Shown here: positions 22,724 through 34,194 of the stretch, one piece after another
How positions within the stretch are numbered: position 1 is the stretch's first letter
Layout: every line of letters begins with the position of its first letter
Origin: Mermis nigrescens
Taxonomy: Eukaryota > Nematoda > Enoplea > Mermithida > Mermithidae
Assembly (NCBI GenBank): GCA_036768485.1
Contig: JAVLUZ010000154.1
Location: forward strand, 62,001 to 126,000
DNA: 64,000 nt
Direction: 5' to 3'
Translations under genes and position numbers: made by a program
Notes under the pieces: generated by a model
Seen by the model: the letters and a program-made list of their open reading frames with translations, nothing else
The model's database searches: none
What the model was told of the DNA's origin: nothing

Positions 22724-24829
22724 ATGACGATATAGCGAATTTCTAAAAAATTCAGGTATAGTTGACTATTGGAGTCCCCGCCATAATGTACATTTTTTAA
22801 TTATATTAAACGATTATTCGTTAGAAACTGGTTAGGGTCACCGTCTAAGACCACTATGCTGCTTTACATGCGCACTTATCATATAAGCGTTGCCCTTACG
22901 CTTATTACTAGGTTACATATTCTGTTTTACGCTGTTTCCGTCGGCATCACATTTATAAGGCGAGCAACACATTAAAACAAGTTTTACGAACCGCGGTTTC
23001 ACGCCTTGAGTGACCACTGACCATGCCATATTGAGCGCTCAATTTATGTAGGTCATCTTGGGCAAGCCGACAACTGCGCCATACAGCGTACACACGCGTG
23101 TCAACACAAAAAAACATGCCCCTAAACAGTGTCAATGTAACCTCGCGCCGATTAATTAATAAATAAACAATGGGGCATACGGTAGCGGCCAGCTCGCTAC
23201 GCAATTGACTGGTCAACACAGTCTACGTCACCTATGACGGACTAAAAACGGCTGGCGGGCAATAGTGCGCAAAATAAAATATCACAGGTAAGGTGTGCGC
23301 GTATAATGTGCGATTTGAGATTTGCGTTTCGGGAGATGACGCGCTTATTGGCGCAAAATCATGTTGCAAAGTTTTGAATAGAAATTATGCAATCTCGAAA
23401 GGACAAAATTACGTATTTTGATCGTCTTTTTCATTTGTTTATCTAATATTACGCACTTAAAACGTGTTTAGTGACCAGAAAGTGTCTAAGAGTTAAGTTT
23501 TGATTTGAATGTACCAGTCCGTGAATGGCGATGAAAATTTATTAATGAACTCTTTGGATCGTATTAAAAGTAATCTGAGGTCATTTTCAAGGTAGTTCAA
23601 GTTTATAAGTTCAAATTAGAAATGAAATTGGCAAAGTTAAATGACCGAAAGAAATTATAAGTATAAGAATTTCTCACGATGAACTCTTTTGATTTTACGG
23701 GAAATTACTTTAGGTCATTTTCAAGGCAGGCAAAATTGTTCGCACTGAAAAGTGATAGCCAAATGACCGAAAATGGTACAATCTCGGCATACTTTTGAAA
23801 ACAGATTTAGCATTAGAGTTGAACTTTGAAATGTTGTCCTTGAAGATAAAATTGTTGATTCGAATTTTGAAGGCAAAATGTATCTTGTGCTCTCTCTCAA
23901 AATCTTTCTCTAACCTGGCAAGAATGCGCGCCGGACTTGGATAAGGTTGCGGAGATAGGTACGCCCAAATAATTTCGCATGCATGTGAATGAACTGATAA
24001 AGTGCGCATTAGCGGTCAAAAATCCGAAGATTTCAAAATCGGAAAATGTTTATAAGAAACGTTGCATATTTACTTCAAGGTCATTGTGAATATTTGCTAT
24101 GAATTCACAAAAGCTACCCCCAAAAGTGCTTAGAAAATTGGTAGGTACGACGTGAAGCACGAGCATGCACATACAAACTCCAATAAGCAACTAGTAAGTG
24201 GGGTAAAATGGGGCTTATGGAGGCAAGAGAATTAACATTTTTGCACAGATTTGGCGAAAATATGATTTTTCGTAGTAAATAAAGTTTATGCAAATTAGGC
24301 ATTAGAGCATAGCTAATGTAATTAGCATGCACATTAAAATAAGTTGTTTACTGGTCAGGTAGTTTTTGCGTTTTCTCATAAATTACGGAGAAGTATTTCG
24401 AATCAACGAAGAGCAGGAAAAATAATACAAAGTTCAAATTAAATATCGTCATTCAGTTGATTGCCTACTATAGCCTTATGAAGCATCGTATGAAAATTAC
24501 ACACATACAGATAGCAAGTTTAAAAGAATAAAAACATTCAATAGCATATATCGGACCACCCATGAAAACAGGAATCGCCTACATCAGGCACATGGATTCG
24601 ATGTCGATAACTGAGCTAATGGACAATAAGTTTACCCTCAGCACACACACTGGACTAAGCACCGGGCAATAGGCGGATTTCAAAAGATAACGACGATCAA
24701 GCAGCAGCAATAAAAAAAAGAATCGACAGAAAAGTCGAGCTAATCGGCATTGTGACGCTTTACGTGTTGGTCGCCGGGTAGTTCCGGTGTACGGTAGATG
24801 GCGAGAGGTGCTGAGAAGTGATCAGTTTC
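22724..24829 (-). other. Long leader of element A, no gene recognised
   Basis: About 2.1 kb between the primer-binding site and the unidentified coding remnant. Only short unconserved frames occur (for example 22953-23219 and 23710-24009). Such a long leader is unusual for the family; element B has only about 290 bases between LTR and gag. Confidence 0.5.
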
Positions 24830-24844
24830 CCAGATTGCTCCCCA
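24830..24844 (-). other. Primer-binding site of element A
   Basis: Minus-strand TGGGGAGCAATCTGG begins three bases downstream of the 5' LTR, as expected for a tRNA 3'-end primer site. The tRNA was not identified. Confidence 0.65.
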
Positions 24845-24847
24845 ATA

Positions 24848-25126
24848 TGTAAGACCATGGCCAGTCTTACACAAGGGATCTTAATTCTCACCTACCGTAC
24901 GTACTCTGCATAACACTTGAATGCCGGAAACTAACCATTTTACTATGGTGCATGGAGTATATATAACCCCATCTAAGTATCCGCCTACTTGATTAGTGCC
25001 TACCTACTTATACATATTACGAACCCACCACCTAATAACAGGAATATAAACACGTATTATGATAAGAGAAACGACATTAACACATAAACCCATTTTATCA
25101 TGTCTTTATATCCTATCTTTGTTACA
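24848..25126 (-). repeat. 5' LTR of element A
   Basis: 279 bp identical to 13782-14060 except at five positions; followed by the TATG target duplicate at 25127-25130. Confidence 0.95.
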
Positions 25127-25455
25127 TATGCATGTTGCATGCACTGTTACAGTAAGTAATTTATTGTAAAGCACCTGCAATATATGCGGCACCAGATCGG
25201 CCACAGGATGTCACATGCCTTGCAATAAGCAATCTGTTTGCTTAGTCAAGGCGCCCAAAATTGCTGTGATAACAGTTTGACATGCACAATCTTGACTTCC
25301 GAGCATGCAACAGGAGTGTAAGGACCCGCTTACAGGAGTGTGACCACACTACAAAACAATTTGATTTTCAACTACATATATGTAAGCACAGTAACACAAA
25401 ACATTCAATGCTTATGAATGAGCCAATGCCAATATTCATGTTGACGGTTACATCT
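25127..25455. other. Spacer between the two gypsy elements
   Basis: About 330 bases with no gene or repeat recognised. It ends next to the ACATA target duplication (25456-25460) of element B. Confidence 0.5.
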
Positions 25456-25460
25456 ACATA

Positions 25461-26014
25461 TATCACGTAATGGGGGTAACGCTTATATAAAAGAAGATTA
25501 AAACTCACACAAGGTCTTTTCTGACATAATTTAATCCAGAAAACCAAATGGTAATAATAAGAATTCGGGACAATTCAAAACATGTTAGGTGAATACAATC
25601 GGGAACAATTGATGAATGCGTAGGTGAAGATAAAATTGAACATAGTACTGAACTAAAGATGTGCTTAACATTAGATTATATAGTAGTACTAATCAATGCA
25701 ATATGTAAGATCACATCAACAAGATTCGGAATTAGTTTCGAAGAATTTTTAAGGTAATAAATTTAGCTAGTGAAACAGATACTCAAAGACTATCTAAAAA
25801 GTGTGAAGTAGCTAATAGGCGCGGGGACAGAGTAACAACTGAGCGGAATTGTCAGTTACATAGAAAAAGTAATAAAAAGGAATAAAGCGATTAGTGTAAA
25901 TCAAAGTGACAAAAACTAAGTAAAAAAAGGCTAAATTTCACATAGGCTTTGTTGTCTGTGTATGGTTTAGTCACATTGACCTTATCCTGTATCTTGTGTA
26001 GGCTTCTACGTCAC
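25461..26014 (-). repeat. 3' LTR of element B
   Basis: On the plus strand it runs from TATCACGTAATGG to CTACGTCAC. It matches 35644-36196 over its whole length with scattered substitutions. Preceded by ACATA. Confidence 0.93.
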
Positions 26015-26028
26015 TTCCCCCTTCTTTT
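26015..26028 (-). other. Polypurine tract of element B
   Basis: Minus-strand AAAAGAAGGGGGAA immediately before the 3' LTR. Confidence 0.85.
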
Positions 26029-26214
26029 AGTCGGACGTGCTCGGACGATAAAAGCATCCATAATCAGTTGATTGTAAGCAGTGTAAAGTTAATAGAGTGA
26101 ATAAAGAAGATACACATAAGCGTATTTTATACTAAAATTTGTAACTAGACTTGTATATATATAAATAGAAGCAACAGAAGCATGACATAATATTAAGAGA
26201 AGCGACAAAAGAGT

Positions 26215-27588
26215 TTAGTACTGTACAGATTCTGGTTCACTTGCCTCATCATTCGTATCATGATCAGAAATCTTTTGTTTTAGTGAGTTATCATTTATAG
26301 CAAGCAAATGTTGGTAATACGGCTTTGTACGGTTGACATGCACAATTTCATCTTCAGTAGGTGTGGTCAAAGACTGTATCTTAATGTTTGGATAATCTAT
26401 CACAATTATTTTGTAGGGTCCTTGATAGATTTGTGAAAGCTTTTTACACAATCCTCGTTTGACCATTTGAGATTCTTTCAACACTAAATCGTTAACCTTA
26501 TAATTAATGTTATGCGCTTTCTTGTTATAATACTTGGAATATTTGCCCTGCGATTCCAGAATGCGGTTATGTATTACATATAACGCCTGTGTAAAGTGAT
26601 GTTTTACTGCATTGCTATATGAATCAACATCTATCATATAAGGTGATATCTCATGAGTCAGTGCAATGTCTATCGGTAATTTAGGCAAACGACCATATAA
26701 AAGTTCGAATGGAGCATATTGTGTAGAGTCATTAACAGAAATGTTTATTGCAAAAACAGAAAATGGGAGATGTTCATCCCAATCTGTTTGATTTGTCTCA
26801 ACAAACATGCGAATACGGGTAGCTAGTGTTTGATTTGTGCACTCCACTTCACCGTTAGAAATTGGATGGTATGCAGTACTATGTATCTTTCTAACGCCTA
26901 ATATATTCGTAACTTCTGTCATAAGTTGTGATGTAAAGTCAGTTCCTTGATCTGACTGGAGAATGCTTGGTGCTCCATGTCTACATATGACTTTTGTGAC
27001 AAATAAGTTTTTCATTGTTTCAGCTGTGATATTTTCTGTTGCAAAAGCTTCAACATATTTTGTGAAATAGTCTATGAATACAACGATAAAGCGGTTACCC
27101 ATTTCAGTAATAGGTAATGGGCCCATGCAGTCGACTCTTACACGCTCAAAAGGTCCGTTTACTTTTATCAGCTTCAAGTCAGCTAATATTTTATGTCGCA
27201 CCAGTTTATTTAACTGACATATTCTACATGATTTACAGTACTGTTGTACATCCCTCCGCATTGTGCGCCAATAATAATGGCAAAATATCAAGCTAGCTGT
27301 TTTTTGTGGCCCAAAATGACCAGCTAGTTTGTCACCATGATGTGCTTGTATGATAATGTTTTGCAACTGTTTCAGTAAAATTATTTTGAGGGTTCCATTG
27401 ATTTTATGATAAAGAATATCATTATGTACTTCATAAAGTTCTGATTCAGGTAAGTTATTCTTATTTGCATCCTTTAAGATTTTAAAGATAGCTTTAAGCT
27501 CATGATCTTGATTTTGTAGGGTTTTTAGGCTCATCGTTTGTTTTTGTAATGAACAAACGAGATTGTTTTCTTGAGGCCAACTCATCAT
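26215..27588 (-). CDS. Element B integrase
   Basis: 457 open codons. An H2C2 zinc module is visible (HHGDKLAGHFG ... CKSCRICQLNK), then the catalytic core with Asp in VDCMGPL, Asp in QSDQGTDF and Glu in NGEVECTNQ, and a C-terminal region with VNDLVLKES and QIYQGPYKI (GPY/F-type). All catalytic acids are present, unlike the frameshifted counterpart in element A. It is part of the pol polyprotein; the first Met is not a natural start. The frame overlaps RNase H by 4 bases, so a frame change separates them. Confidence 0.9.
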   Translation of the reverse strand: MMSWPQENNLVCSLQKQTMSLKTLQNQDHELKAIFKILKDANKNNLPESELYEVHNDILYHKINGTLKIILLKQLQNIIIQAHHGDKLAGHFGPQKTASLIFCHYYWRTMRRDVQQYCKSCRICQLNKLVRHKILADLKLIKVNGPFERVRVDCMGPLPITEMGNRFIVVFIDYFTKYVEAFATENITAETMKNLFVTKVICRHGAPSILQSDQGTDFTSQLMTEVTNILGVRKIHSTAYHPISNGEVECTNQTLATRIRMFVETNQTDWDEHLPFSVFAINISVNDSTQYAPFELLYGRLPKLPIDIALTHEISPYMIDVDSYSNAVKHHFTQALYVIHNRILESQGKYSKYYNKKAHNINYKVNDLVLKESQMVKRGLCKKLSQIYQGPYKIIVIDYPNIKIQSLTTPTEDEIVHVNRTKPYYQHLLAINDNSLKQKISDHDTNDEASEPESVQY

Positions 27589-28191
27589 TGTGGATTCAAT
27601 GTCGAAAACGGTTCACTGTTTATATTTGGTAACCTTGATAATGTATTTGCGTTTTGATTAGAGCTTCCTTTTCTTGGTAAAATGTTAAGCTTAGTACCTG
27701 CTAACACCAGACCCCAACGTGCAATATGGGATGAAGGGTTGAGTTTTTCTAACACAGCTTTGACCGCAGTGTGATCCGTATATACTGTAACTTCATTAAG
27801 GTATAGGTATGGCCGAAAATATTTAACAAATTCAACCACAGCTAAGGTTTCGAGCTCCGTTATGGGATATTTCTTTTTCGGCCGGCTTTAAGGTTCTACT
27901 GGCATAAGCAATTGGATGTTCCAACCCGTCGCTACCTATTTGACTTAAAATAGCTCCTATACCCATAATTGATGCATCTGTTTGAAGTAGAAATGGCTTT
28001 GCGAAATCAGGATGTGCCAAAATAGGCGGATTAATCAACATATTTTTAAGATTATCGAAAACTTCTTGTTGTTCATCTGTCCAGGTGAATTTTTCCCCTT
28101 TTTTTAATAGTTTTGTAAGGGGTTGAGAAATTTTCGCGCAATTTTTGATGAATCTCCTGTAATACAAAATGAGACCTAAGAAAATTTTCAA
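27585..28191 (-). pseudogene. Element B RNase H, in two frames
   Basis: The RT thumb and RNase H continue from the RT piece after a frame change near 28190. The first part (28191-27832) carries FLLQTDASIMGIGAILSQ with the RNase H Asp. A second frame change near 27836 leads to 27839-27585, with VYTDHTAVKAVL and the end of the domain. Each shift looks like a small indel, not programmed recoding, because element A reads this region in one frame. Confidence 0.85.
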
Positions 28192-28889
28192 CCTCTTTTT
28201 GCAGTTTTTGGCTCTTTAATCGCCTTTATAGCTTCGAATTTACGATTATCGGGAAGAATACCTTTATAAGATACATTATATCCTAAATAATTCACTTCTG
28301 TAAAGCTGAATTTACATTTATCTAATCGAAGTTTCATGCCACCGCGATGTAAACGACTTAAAACATCTTTTAATCTAATGAGCATTTCGTCATGCGTTTG
28401 TGCAAAAATCAAAATATCATCAAGATAGACCATACATGTTTGCCATTGTAAACCGGACAAAAGTATATCCGTTAGATGCTGAAAAGTAGCAGGAGCATTA
28501 CATAAGCCAAATGGTAAATAATTAAATTCGTATAGACCGCAGGGTGTATTAAAAGCAGTTTTTTTGTGATCATTTGGTGCAATTGGAATGCTCCAGTATG
28601 CGTTGGCTTGATCTAGTGTTGTAAAGTATTTCATATTTTTCAAGGTGTCTAATATGTCATCTATCCTTGGTAGGGGATAGACATTTTTCTTAGTCACTTC
28701 ATTTAATCCTCCAAAATCTATGCATAATCTGTGGCCGCCAGTTTTCTTTCGAACTAGAACAACATTAGTGGCCCATGGGGACGCACTTTTAGTAACTATG
28801 CCTTTTATCTCAAGTGCTTTTACTTCTTGTGTGATTAATTCTTCTTCTTTTTGGGGATGTACGGTAAGGTAACCATCTAACAGGTCCAT
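28188..28889 (-). pseudogene. Element B reverse transcriptase
   Basis: 233 open codons cover the RT fingers and palm. Conserved motifs are LDQANAYWSI, LPFGLCNAPATFQ and the catalytic MVYLDDILIF, all intact. The beginning overlaps the protease-linker frame (28810-29748) and the end shifts frame near 28190, so this is one segment of a broken polyprotein. Overall arrangement and YLDD motif are those of Ty3/gypsy RTs. Confidence 0.9.
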
Positions 28890-29748
28890 GATCTCCAGTA
28901 TTGATAGTGTGAGATACTAAATGAGTCCTTCCAGCATCCTTCTCATTCAGAGCATAAAGAGTAGGGAAAAGACAAAGTACCTCAATGACTTTCATTTTTT
29001 CTTTTTGCGTCAGATTATTACATATAACTGCGTGCTGAGAAATGTATGTGCGTAATTTTTCCTGCAATTCTGGCTTCTTGTTCACTAAAGACAGAATGTA
29101 GTTTTCTGATTTGGTATTCCCCATATCCTCGTAGAACTTTATATTTCCTATATGCATACCTTTATAAACTTTAATCGGATAAACATTGAGATTGAGTGCT
29201 TGGACGAAAATACGTTGATTTTTCACACTATTGATGGAAGCAGCAAAATATGCTCCATGATCAGAACGTTTATTATCTGGTTCAAATAGAACGTTGTTCG
29301 CGTTATTATACTGGGATGAGACGCTTACAGAAACTAACATGATTGAACATGCTGGAATATCACATGTATTATCAACTGTAACAGCACCTCGTCTTAATGG
29401 CGGATTGTAAAGTAATCCAGTGCAAGGTATTTTCATCCCTTTAAACTTTATGAATTGTTTTTCATTATCGAATTGATAATTTTTGAAGCGAAATAGAAAA
29501 TTGGAGCCTAGGAGCAGAGGTTTGCTGCAATTTTCTTGAATAAGTGTAAGAAAACATTCACCTATTAATGGTATAAAATCTCCATTTGCCGCTAAAGGTT
29601 GGGCGTATGTAGGTAAAATTGGGGCATCCCCTACTTTTTTGACAATTTCTGCATCAACAAGTGAAAAGACTGCTCCTGTATCGATCAAAGCATCGACTGT
29701 TACTTTTCCATTTATTACTACAGTACATATGGGGCGTACGTCGTTCAA
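28810..29748 (-). pseudogene. Element B protease and pol linker
   Basis: 312 open codons. The first 90 residues form an aspartic protease domain with the active-site motif ALIDTGAVFS and a GSNFLFRF flap-end region. A linker of about 200 residues before the RT follows (comparable to the N-terminal part of element A pol) and ends in the segment leading into the RT fingers. The protease lies one frame away from the glycoprotein tail just upstream (boundary near 29745), whereas in element A both are in one ORF; this may be an indel or a recoding point. Confidence 0.85.
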
Positions 29749-30358
29749 TGTTTATATCTACAATATCCGATACAGATGAATCAGGGATTGTTTCGTGATT
29801 ATCGGAAATTAGATGGTCAGCTTTAGGTGACCAGGCGCTAAATCTACCGAAACTGCCTGGAACAAAACCTGGTAAAGGGCGCGTATCAAACACGAAATTG
29901 GACAAATCTAGCATTGTAAAGTCATTAGTGTTAGCAAGATTATGTATACTACTTCTATCATCATTATCGGTAAAAATATTATTTGTCTCACGTGATTCTA
30001 TAGTTGCGACTGATGCATAGTGAATTTTTATGTGATTGTCTGCTGAAGTTTTGTGAGACACGACTGGTGTTAAATCAGAAAATCTATTTTTCTTGTTCAT
30101 TTTTAATGAAGCAAGTAGAGCAGTACCAATATTGTTTGAGTTAGAATCACTTATTGTAAAGCCTGTTTTTTGTTTGCGATACATATAGAACATAAAGCAT
30201 AAATATGTTACATATCCTAGACCAGCAATGACAAGTATAAGAAGGAGTGCATTAATGATTAATTGCACGGGTCCAGAAATGAGAGAATTAAGACCAGAAT
30301 TAAAGTTTTTCTGGCTATTGTCTACAAAATGTTCTAGCGAATTATAAACTTTACTCAC
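29654..30358 (-). pseudogene. Element B glycoprotein C-terminal membrane region
   Basis: This piece corresponds to the stretch of element A before and after its second membrane segment. Open sequence with a helical region (NSLEHFVDN...) and a Ser/Gly/Pro stretch precedes a strong hydrophobic segment (LIINALLLILVIAGLGYVTY), then a basic stop-transfer (YRKQK) and a roughly 130-residue Ser/Asp/Asn-rich tail. The tail is longer and less Cys-rich than in A. It ends by running out of frame into the protease. Assignment rests on position, hydrophobicity and partial similarity to A. Confidence 0.75.
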
Positions 30359-30515
30359 TGCGTTATTTACACCAGTGCCAACACCTGTAAGGGCATCATG
30401 CAGTAAATTAGGTTCTATAGATAAGTCAGAAGTGTATTTTAAGACACTATTTAGCTTATTTTCAAGCGCATGAGTTCGAAAAATATATTGTTTTATGTAC
30501 GAAAAGGCTTACTGG

Positions 30516-32143
30516 CTATTCAGCAAGTTTATCATGAAAAACTGCTGGAGCATCAAACTGAAAAACGGTATGGTCACCCTTCCACAATAAATTTAATGGT
30601 ACCTTGCTTACATGGATGGGCCCAGATTGGGTAAACCACTTTGTGTCATTACGGTAGATTGGTACTGTACGGTGATTACAATCAATTTTCGGGGAAAACG
30701 ATATGAGATCTAAAGAACCTGGACTTACAAAAAATAGTTCATTTTTTAGGAAAACTGGAATATTTACGTAGCAGGTATCATTTATCTTATGATTATGTAT
30801 TACCTGGGCGTCAGTTATTTGTTTACAACGCCAGACTGTAAGAGTTTTGCCTACAAATTGTGCAGCGATATCATTACGTTGTAATAAAGCATGCGCTCCT
30901 ATCGTAGCATCAAACTGTAGTAACTGCCATATTAAATCTAGATATTGTTGTGCATGTTTACATGATTCAGTCCACATATAACGAAAATTATTTTTATCAG
31001 AATTTATCATATGATATTCTAAATAAATTAATTTTGCATTAACAGGATCACTATCACTTGAGTAACTCTTGCTTACTGCATAATTATTAAAATCGCGTCT
31101 AGCACTCGCATTAAACTGTAAAATCGCACCCTGCTGAAGGTGAAATGCTGCACTTAAGTGGCTGCATGCCTTATAAGTTGCTTTAATACTAAAAGATGCT
31201 TGTAACTCCTCAACAATTATATAATGGTCACTAAATAAAGCATTGTAATGGCCCTTAAAAGAAAGCAGACATGCAGGCTCAATGTCTGTTCCATTCCAGA
31301 CTATTGTACCATCGCTATTTAAAAATTGACTTGCATTAGCCATACAACCACCTACATCACCCAAATCACTAAATACTGTCTTACCGTCATACGTTGCTAT
31401 TGTACCTATTTTGAGCATAAAATTTTCGACTTCCTGACAAACTTGCTTGCAGCACCATTGGTACTTAACTGTCAGCGAATTATTTGTCGACCATATGCCG
31501 GTAGGCATTAGTACTAGCGGTTGTCCGATATAAGTTTTCATTTTTCGGCATTTTTGCAAATATCCGGAAAAACACTTTCAATATGCACATCATCATTTAG
31601 GAATCCCTTTGAACCAAAGAATCCAACATTTGTGCAAACTTTTCGTTTTCTAATCAAACATTTATGAGCATTAAGAGTGACAGGTTTATCTAAAGGCACG
31701 AAAACATTTACTTTTAACCTTTGTGGTCGATTTTCTAAATTTTTGGGCCAAATGCAAGAAACTCTTCTTGGAATATCTAGAGGGTGCCCGCTTTTAGATG
31801 TTCCACAAACCTGGAGACTTCTGCTGCAAGTTATAATACTAAACATTACACAGATAAACAAAATAGCGCTTGCATGAATAAAATTTCTACATAAATTAAT
31901 CATTTTCATGACTAAATCACGCGATTCTTCTACTCTACTTTTAGACGCCAATTTGGCTTTTTCATCAGTTGTCGTTTTCCGAGTCCGAAATTGTGATTGC
32001 TGAAATGTGTGAAAATTAGCAAAAATATATGATGAGACTCTAATTGAGGCTGTACTTTCTGTGGGCGCTGGTTCGCCGCTGGACAACTGATTTGTGACAG
32101 ATAATCCACTTTGCGTTTCCTTTATTAGCGCGTTAGTAGCCAA
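30516..32143 (-). pseudogene. Element B envelope-like glycoprotein ectodomain, in two frames
   Basis: Homologous to the element A ectodomain. The first part (32143-31538) holds an N-terminal cytosolic stretch, a hydrophobic segment (FIHASAILFICVMFSIITC) and CTNVGFFGSKG. A frame change near 31550 leads to the second part (31559-30516), with YQWCCKQVCQ, IATYDG, LGDVGGC, LLQFDATIGA, QRNDIAAQ and FDAPAVF. The matching cysteines and motifs lie in the same order in A, while much of the rest has diverged. It ends at a stop (30516) before the membrane region. As in A it sits between Gag and protease. The viral source is unidentified. Confidence 0.82.
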
Positions 32144-32636
32144 CAGCTTTGCCTCAATCGATCAAACACCGCATCAGTGTCAACGCGTAACGTTCGACGA
32201 TAGGCGGCGTCTGGCGACGGAGAATGACAATTTGGGAGTTTTTGTTGCTCTTGGGTCAGTAACGGCCTGTATTTCTTTTGGCGTCGCCGTTGTTCTGAAT
32301 AATTCTGCAGTGTACTATCAAGATTCTTTTCATATGAGGGAGAATCGTCTTGATGACTGTAATTTGTATTTACTTCAGGCTCATGCAATTTTTCCAAAGT
32401 AAAATTGAAATTAGCACAATGATCATCTAAATCTAAGGTATGTGTCACATGCTTGTCATCAATACTACAGTTATATCTACTACGATTTTGTGGGGAACCT
32501 GAATTAGGGTTCATACTACGATTTTGAAAACGCGTATTACCTTTATGGTATGAAATAACACTCTGATCAGGATGTTGTCTGTTTACAAAATTATTGCTTC
32601 TGTAATTATTGCTTATATTACGATTATGATTATCAC
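32125..32636 (-). pseudogene. Element B Gag C-terminal tail
   Basis: An Asn/Ser/Arg-rich tail continues Gag on the far side of the Tc1-type insertion. The open frame ends at 32125, overlapping the start of the glycoprotein frame by about 20 bases, the same type of gag/env overlap as in element A. No zinc knuckle is visible in it. Confidence 0.65.
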
Positions 32637-32638
32637 TA

Positions 32639-34194
32639 CACTGTTATAAAAAAATGTTGTAATTACACAAAAAAGTTGTGAGTAATTGGCTGCCACAACT
32701 TTTATATGTCTTGGTTACACAACAATATTCTGTAGGTGCTACATAAGAAAGCAATCTATACAACAAAATATTATTGTGTCGAGCCAACGTAATTTGTTCT
32801 GTAGATCCAACACAACTTTCAAGCCTCCAGAATATCGATTTTTGGGCCCCAATCTGAAAGCTTTATTTAGACGCTAAATAACACACATTTGATGATAGGT
32901 ATAACGCAAGCAAGAGGAATGAAAAAATGCACTAGTCAGTTTTCTGAACCAAATTTGTATCTTCTTGGCTAAAAGAACTGACTAATGAATTTTGACATCG
33001 GGCATATAATGCCACATTCGAAATAACAAATATTGAGCAAAAATTCACTAGGTATTCACACAAAACAATAACGATCAAGAGAAAATGCACAAAAACTTAC
33101 ATTACGACACCAAATTTAAGTAATGTAATATAATTCAAAATAAAGAGCAGCAGATTGTAAGAAAAAATAAAGTCGTAAATGTTTCAAGATTTTTTTTAGA
33201 GAACCGCAGTCTAAGTTTTTCTCATGCTCTGAAAATAGTCGCAAAAATCCAATATCAACATTTGAAATAATAATTTTTGTCAACTTTTCAATGTCTACTT
33301 TAAGCGTAATAATTTTACATCATTTTTCCAAAAATTCCCAGAATTTATGAAATTTTGCCTGAAAAATTGCTTATGCTATCAGAATTTCACTAAACATCAA
33401 TTGGGAATGAAAAGCGATTAGTGCGTAGAATAGATTGAAGGATATCTTCCATTTTTAAGAGTCACTTTTGACATACAAATATGTCTTCCAGTCGGTTCAG
33501 GATAAAGAAAGTCAATATGCCAGAATCTTATTCAGCATGCAGCGTTGAAAAAATGTTATCAAAGCCCGACAGCTGCTAGTGAAGAGGAATCATGAGTAAG
33601 AACATTTGCAGTTGTAAAAAAGGTCATTAAAATAAGCTTGCCTTAAGAACAAATCAAGCAGTGCATATAAAATCACTTGAATAGTAAAACAGAATAAGGC
33701 AATAAAAGCATACATAACAAGATCCGATCAATTTGAGCTGAATACAGCCACACTCATATTGAAGTTGAGTAAATATATAGGTAATATAAATATATTACAC
33801 TGCCAGTATTATCAATCTCTGAAAATATATATATAATCAAGAATTGGAAAACGCATAACACACGAACTGACAAAGTGTGCTCCAACTGCATTCACCACCA
33901 TTCGTTCCATCACAACTGAGAGTATGAAGGTAGGTATTTACCTACCCTTCGTCCTTCCATCTATCTTAGTACTGGTTACAATGAATCATGTTTTCAGCTA
34001 TAAGCGGTCATATGCACGTCAATCTGAGCCTAATCAATATGCATCATAGCTTGTAGGCAGAACACAAAAAAGTTGTGTTGGATAAATAGACATCCGGATT
34101 GTCAAGTACCTACACAATATTTATGTGTCCATGGAACAGATTTGTAGATTGGACACAAGTTTATTGTGCATGTACAACGATTTTTTTTACAGTG
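32639..34194. mobile_element. Tc1/mariner-type nonautonomous element inserted in element B gag
   Basis: 1556 bp with inverted ends (CACTGT...AAAAAAATGTTGT at the left; ACAACGATTTTTTTTACAGTG at the right) and a TA duplication (32637-32638 and 34195-34196). Both ends are rich in TTGTG/CACAA motifs. No transposase ORF is seen. It splits the Asn-rich tail of Gag, whose coding continues on either side. Confidence 0.75.

Larger units (their letters stand above)
13782..25126 (-). mobile_element. Ty3/gypsy-type element A with gag-env-pro-pol order
   Basis: An 11.3-kb element on the minus strand is bounded by 279-bp LTRs (TGTAAG...GTTACA) and a 4-bp duplication, TATG (13778-13781 and 25127-25130). 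From the 5' LTR the order is a 3.5-kb leader with an unidentified coding remnant, gag, a glycoprotein-protease ORF, RT-RNase H, broken integrase, polypurine tract and 3' LTR. The LTRs differ at five positions by hand comparison, indicating fairly recent insertion. The glycoprotein between Gag and protease is the key oddity and is shared with element B 334 bp away. Confidence 0.93.

Noticed and set aside
13782..25126. Env position in element A as an assembly or insertion artefact
   Set aside because: Element B has the same order with independent LTRs and target duplication, and the glycoprotein shares an ORF with protease in A.
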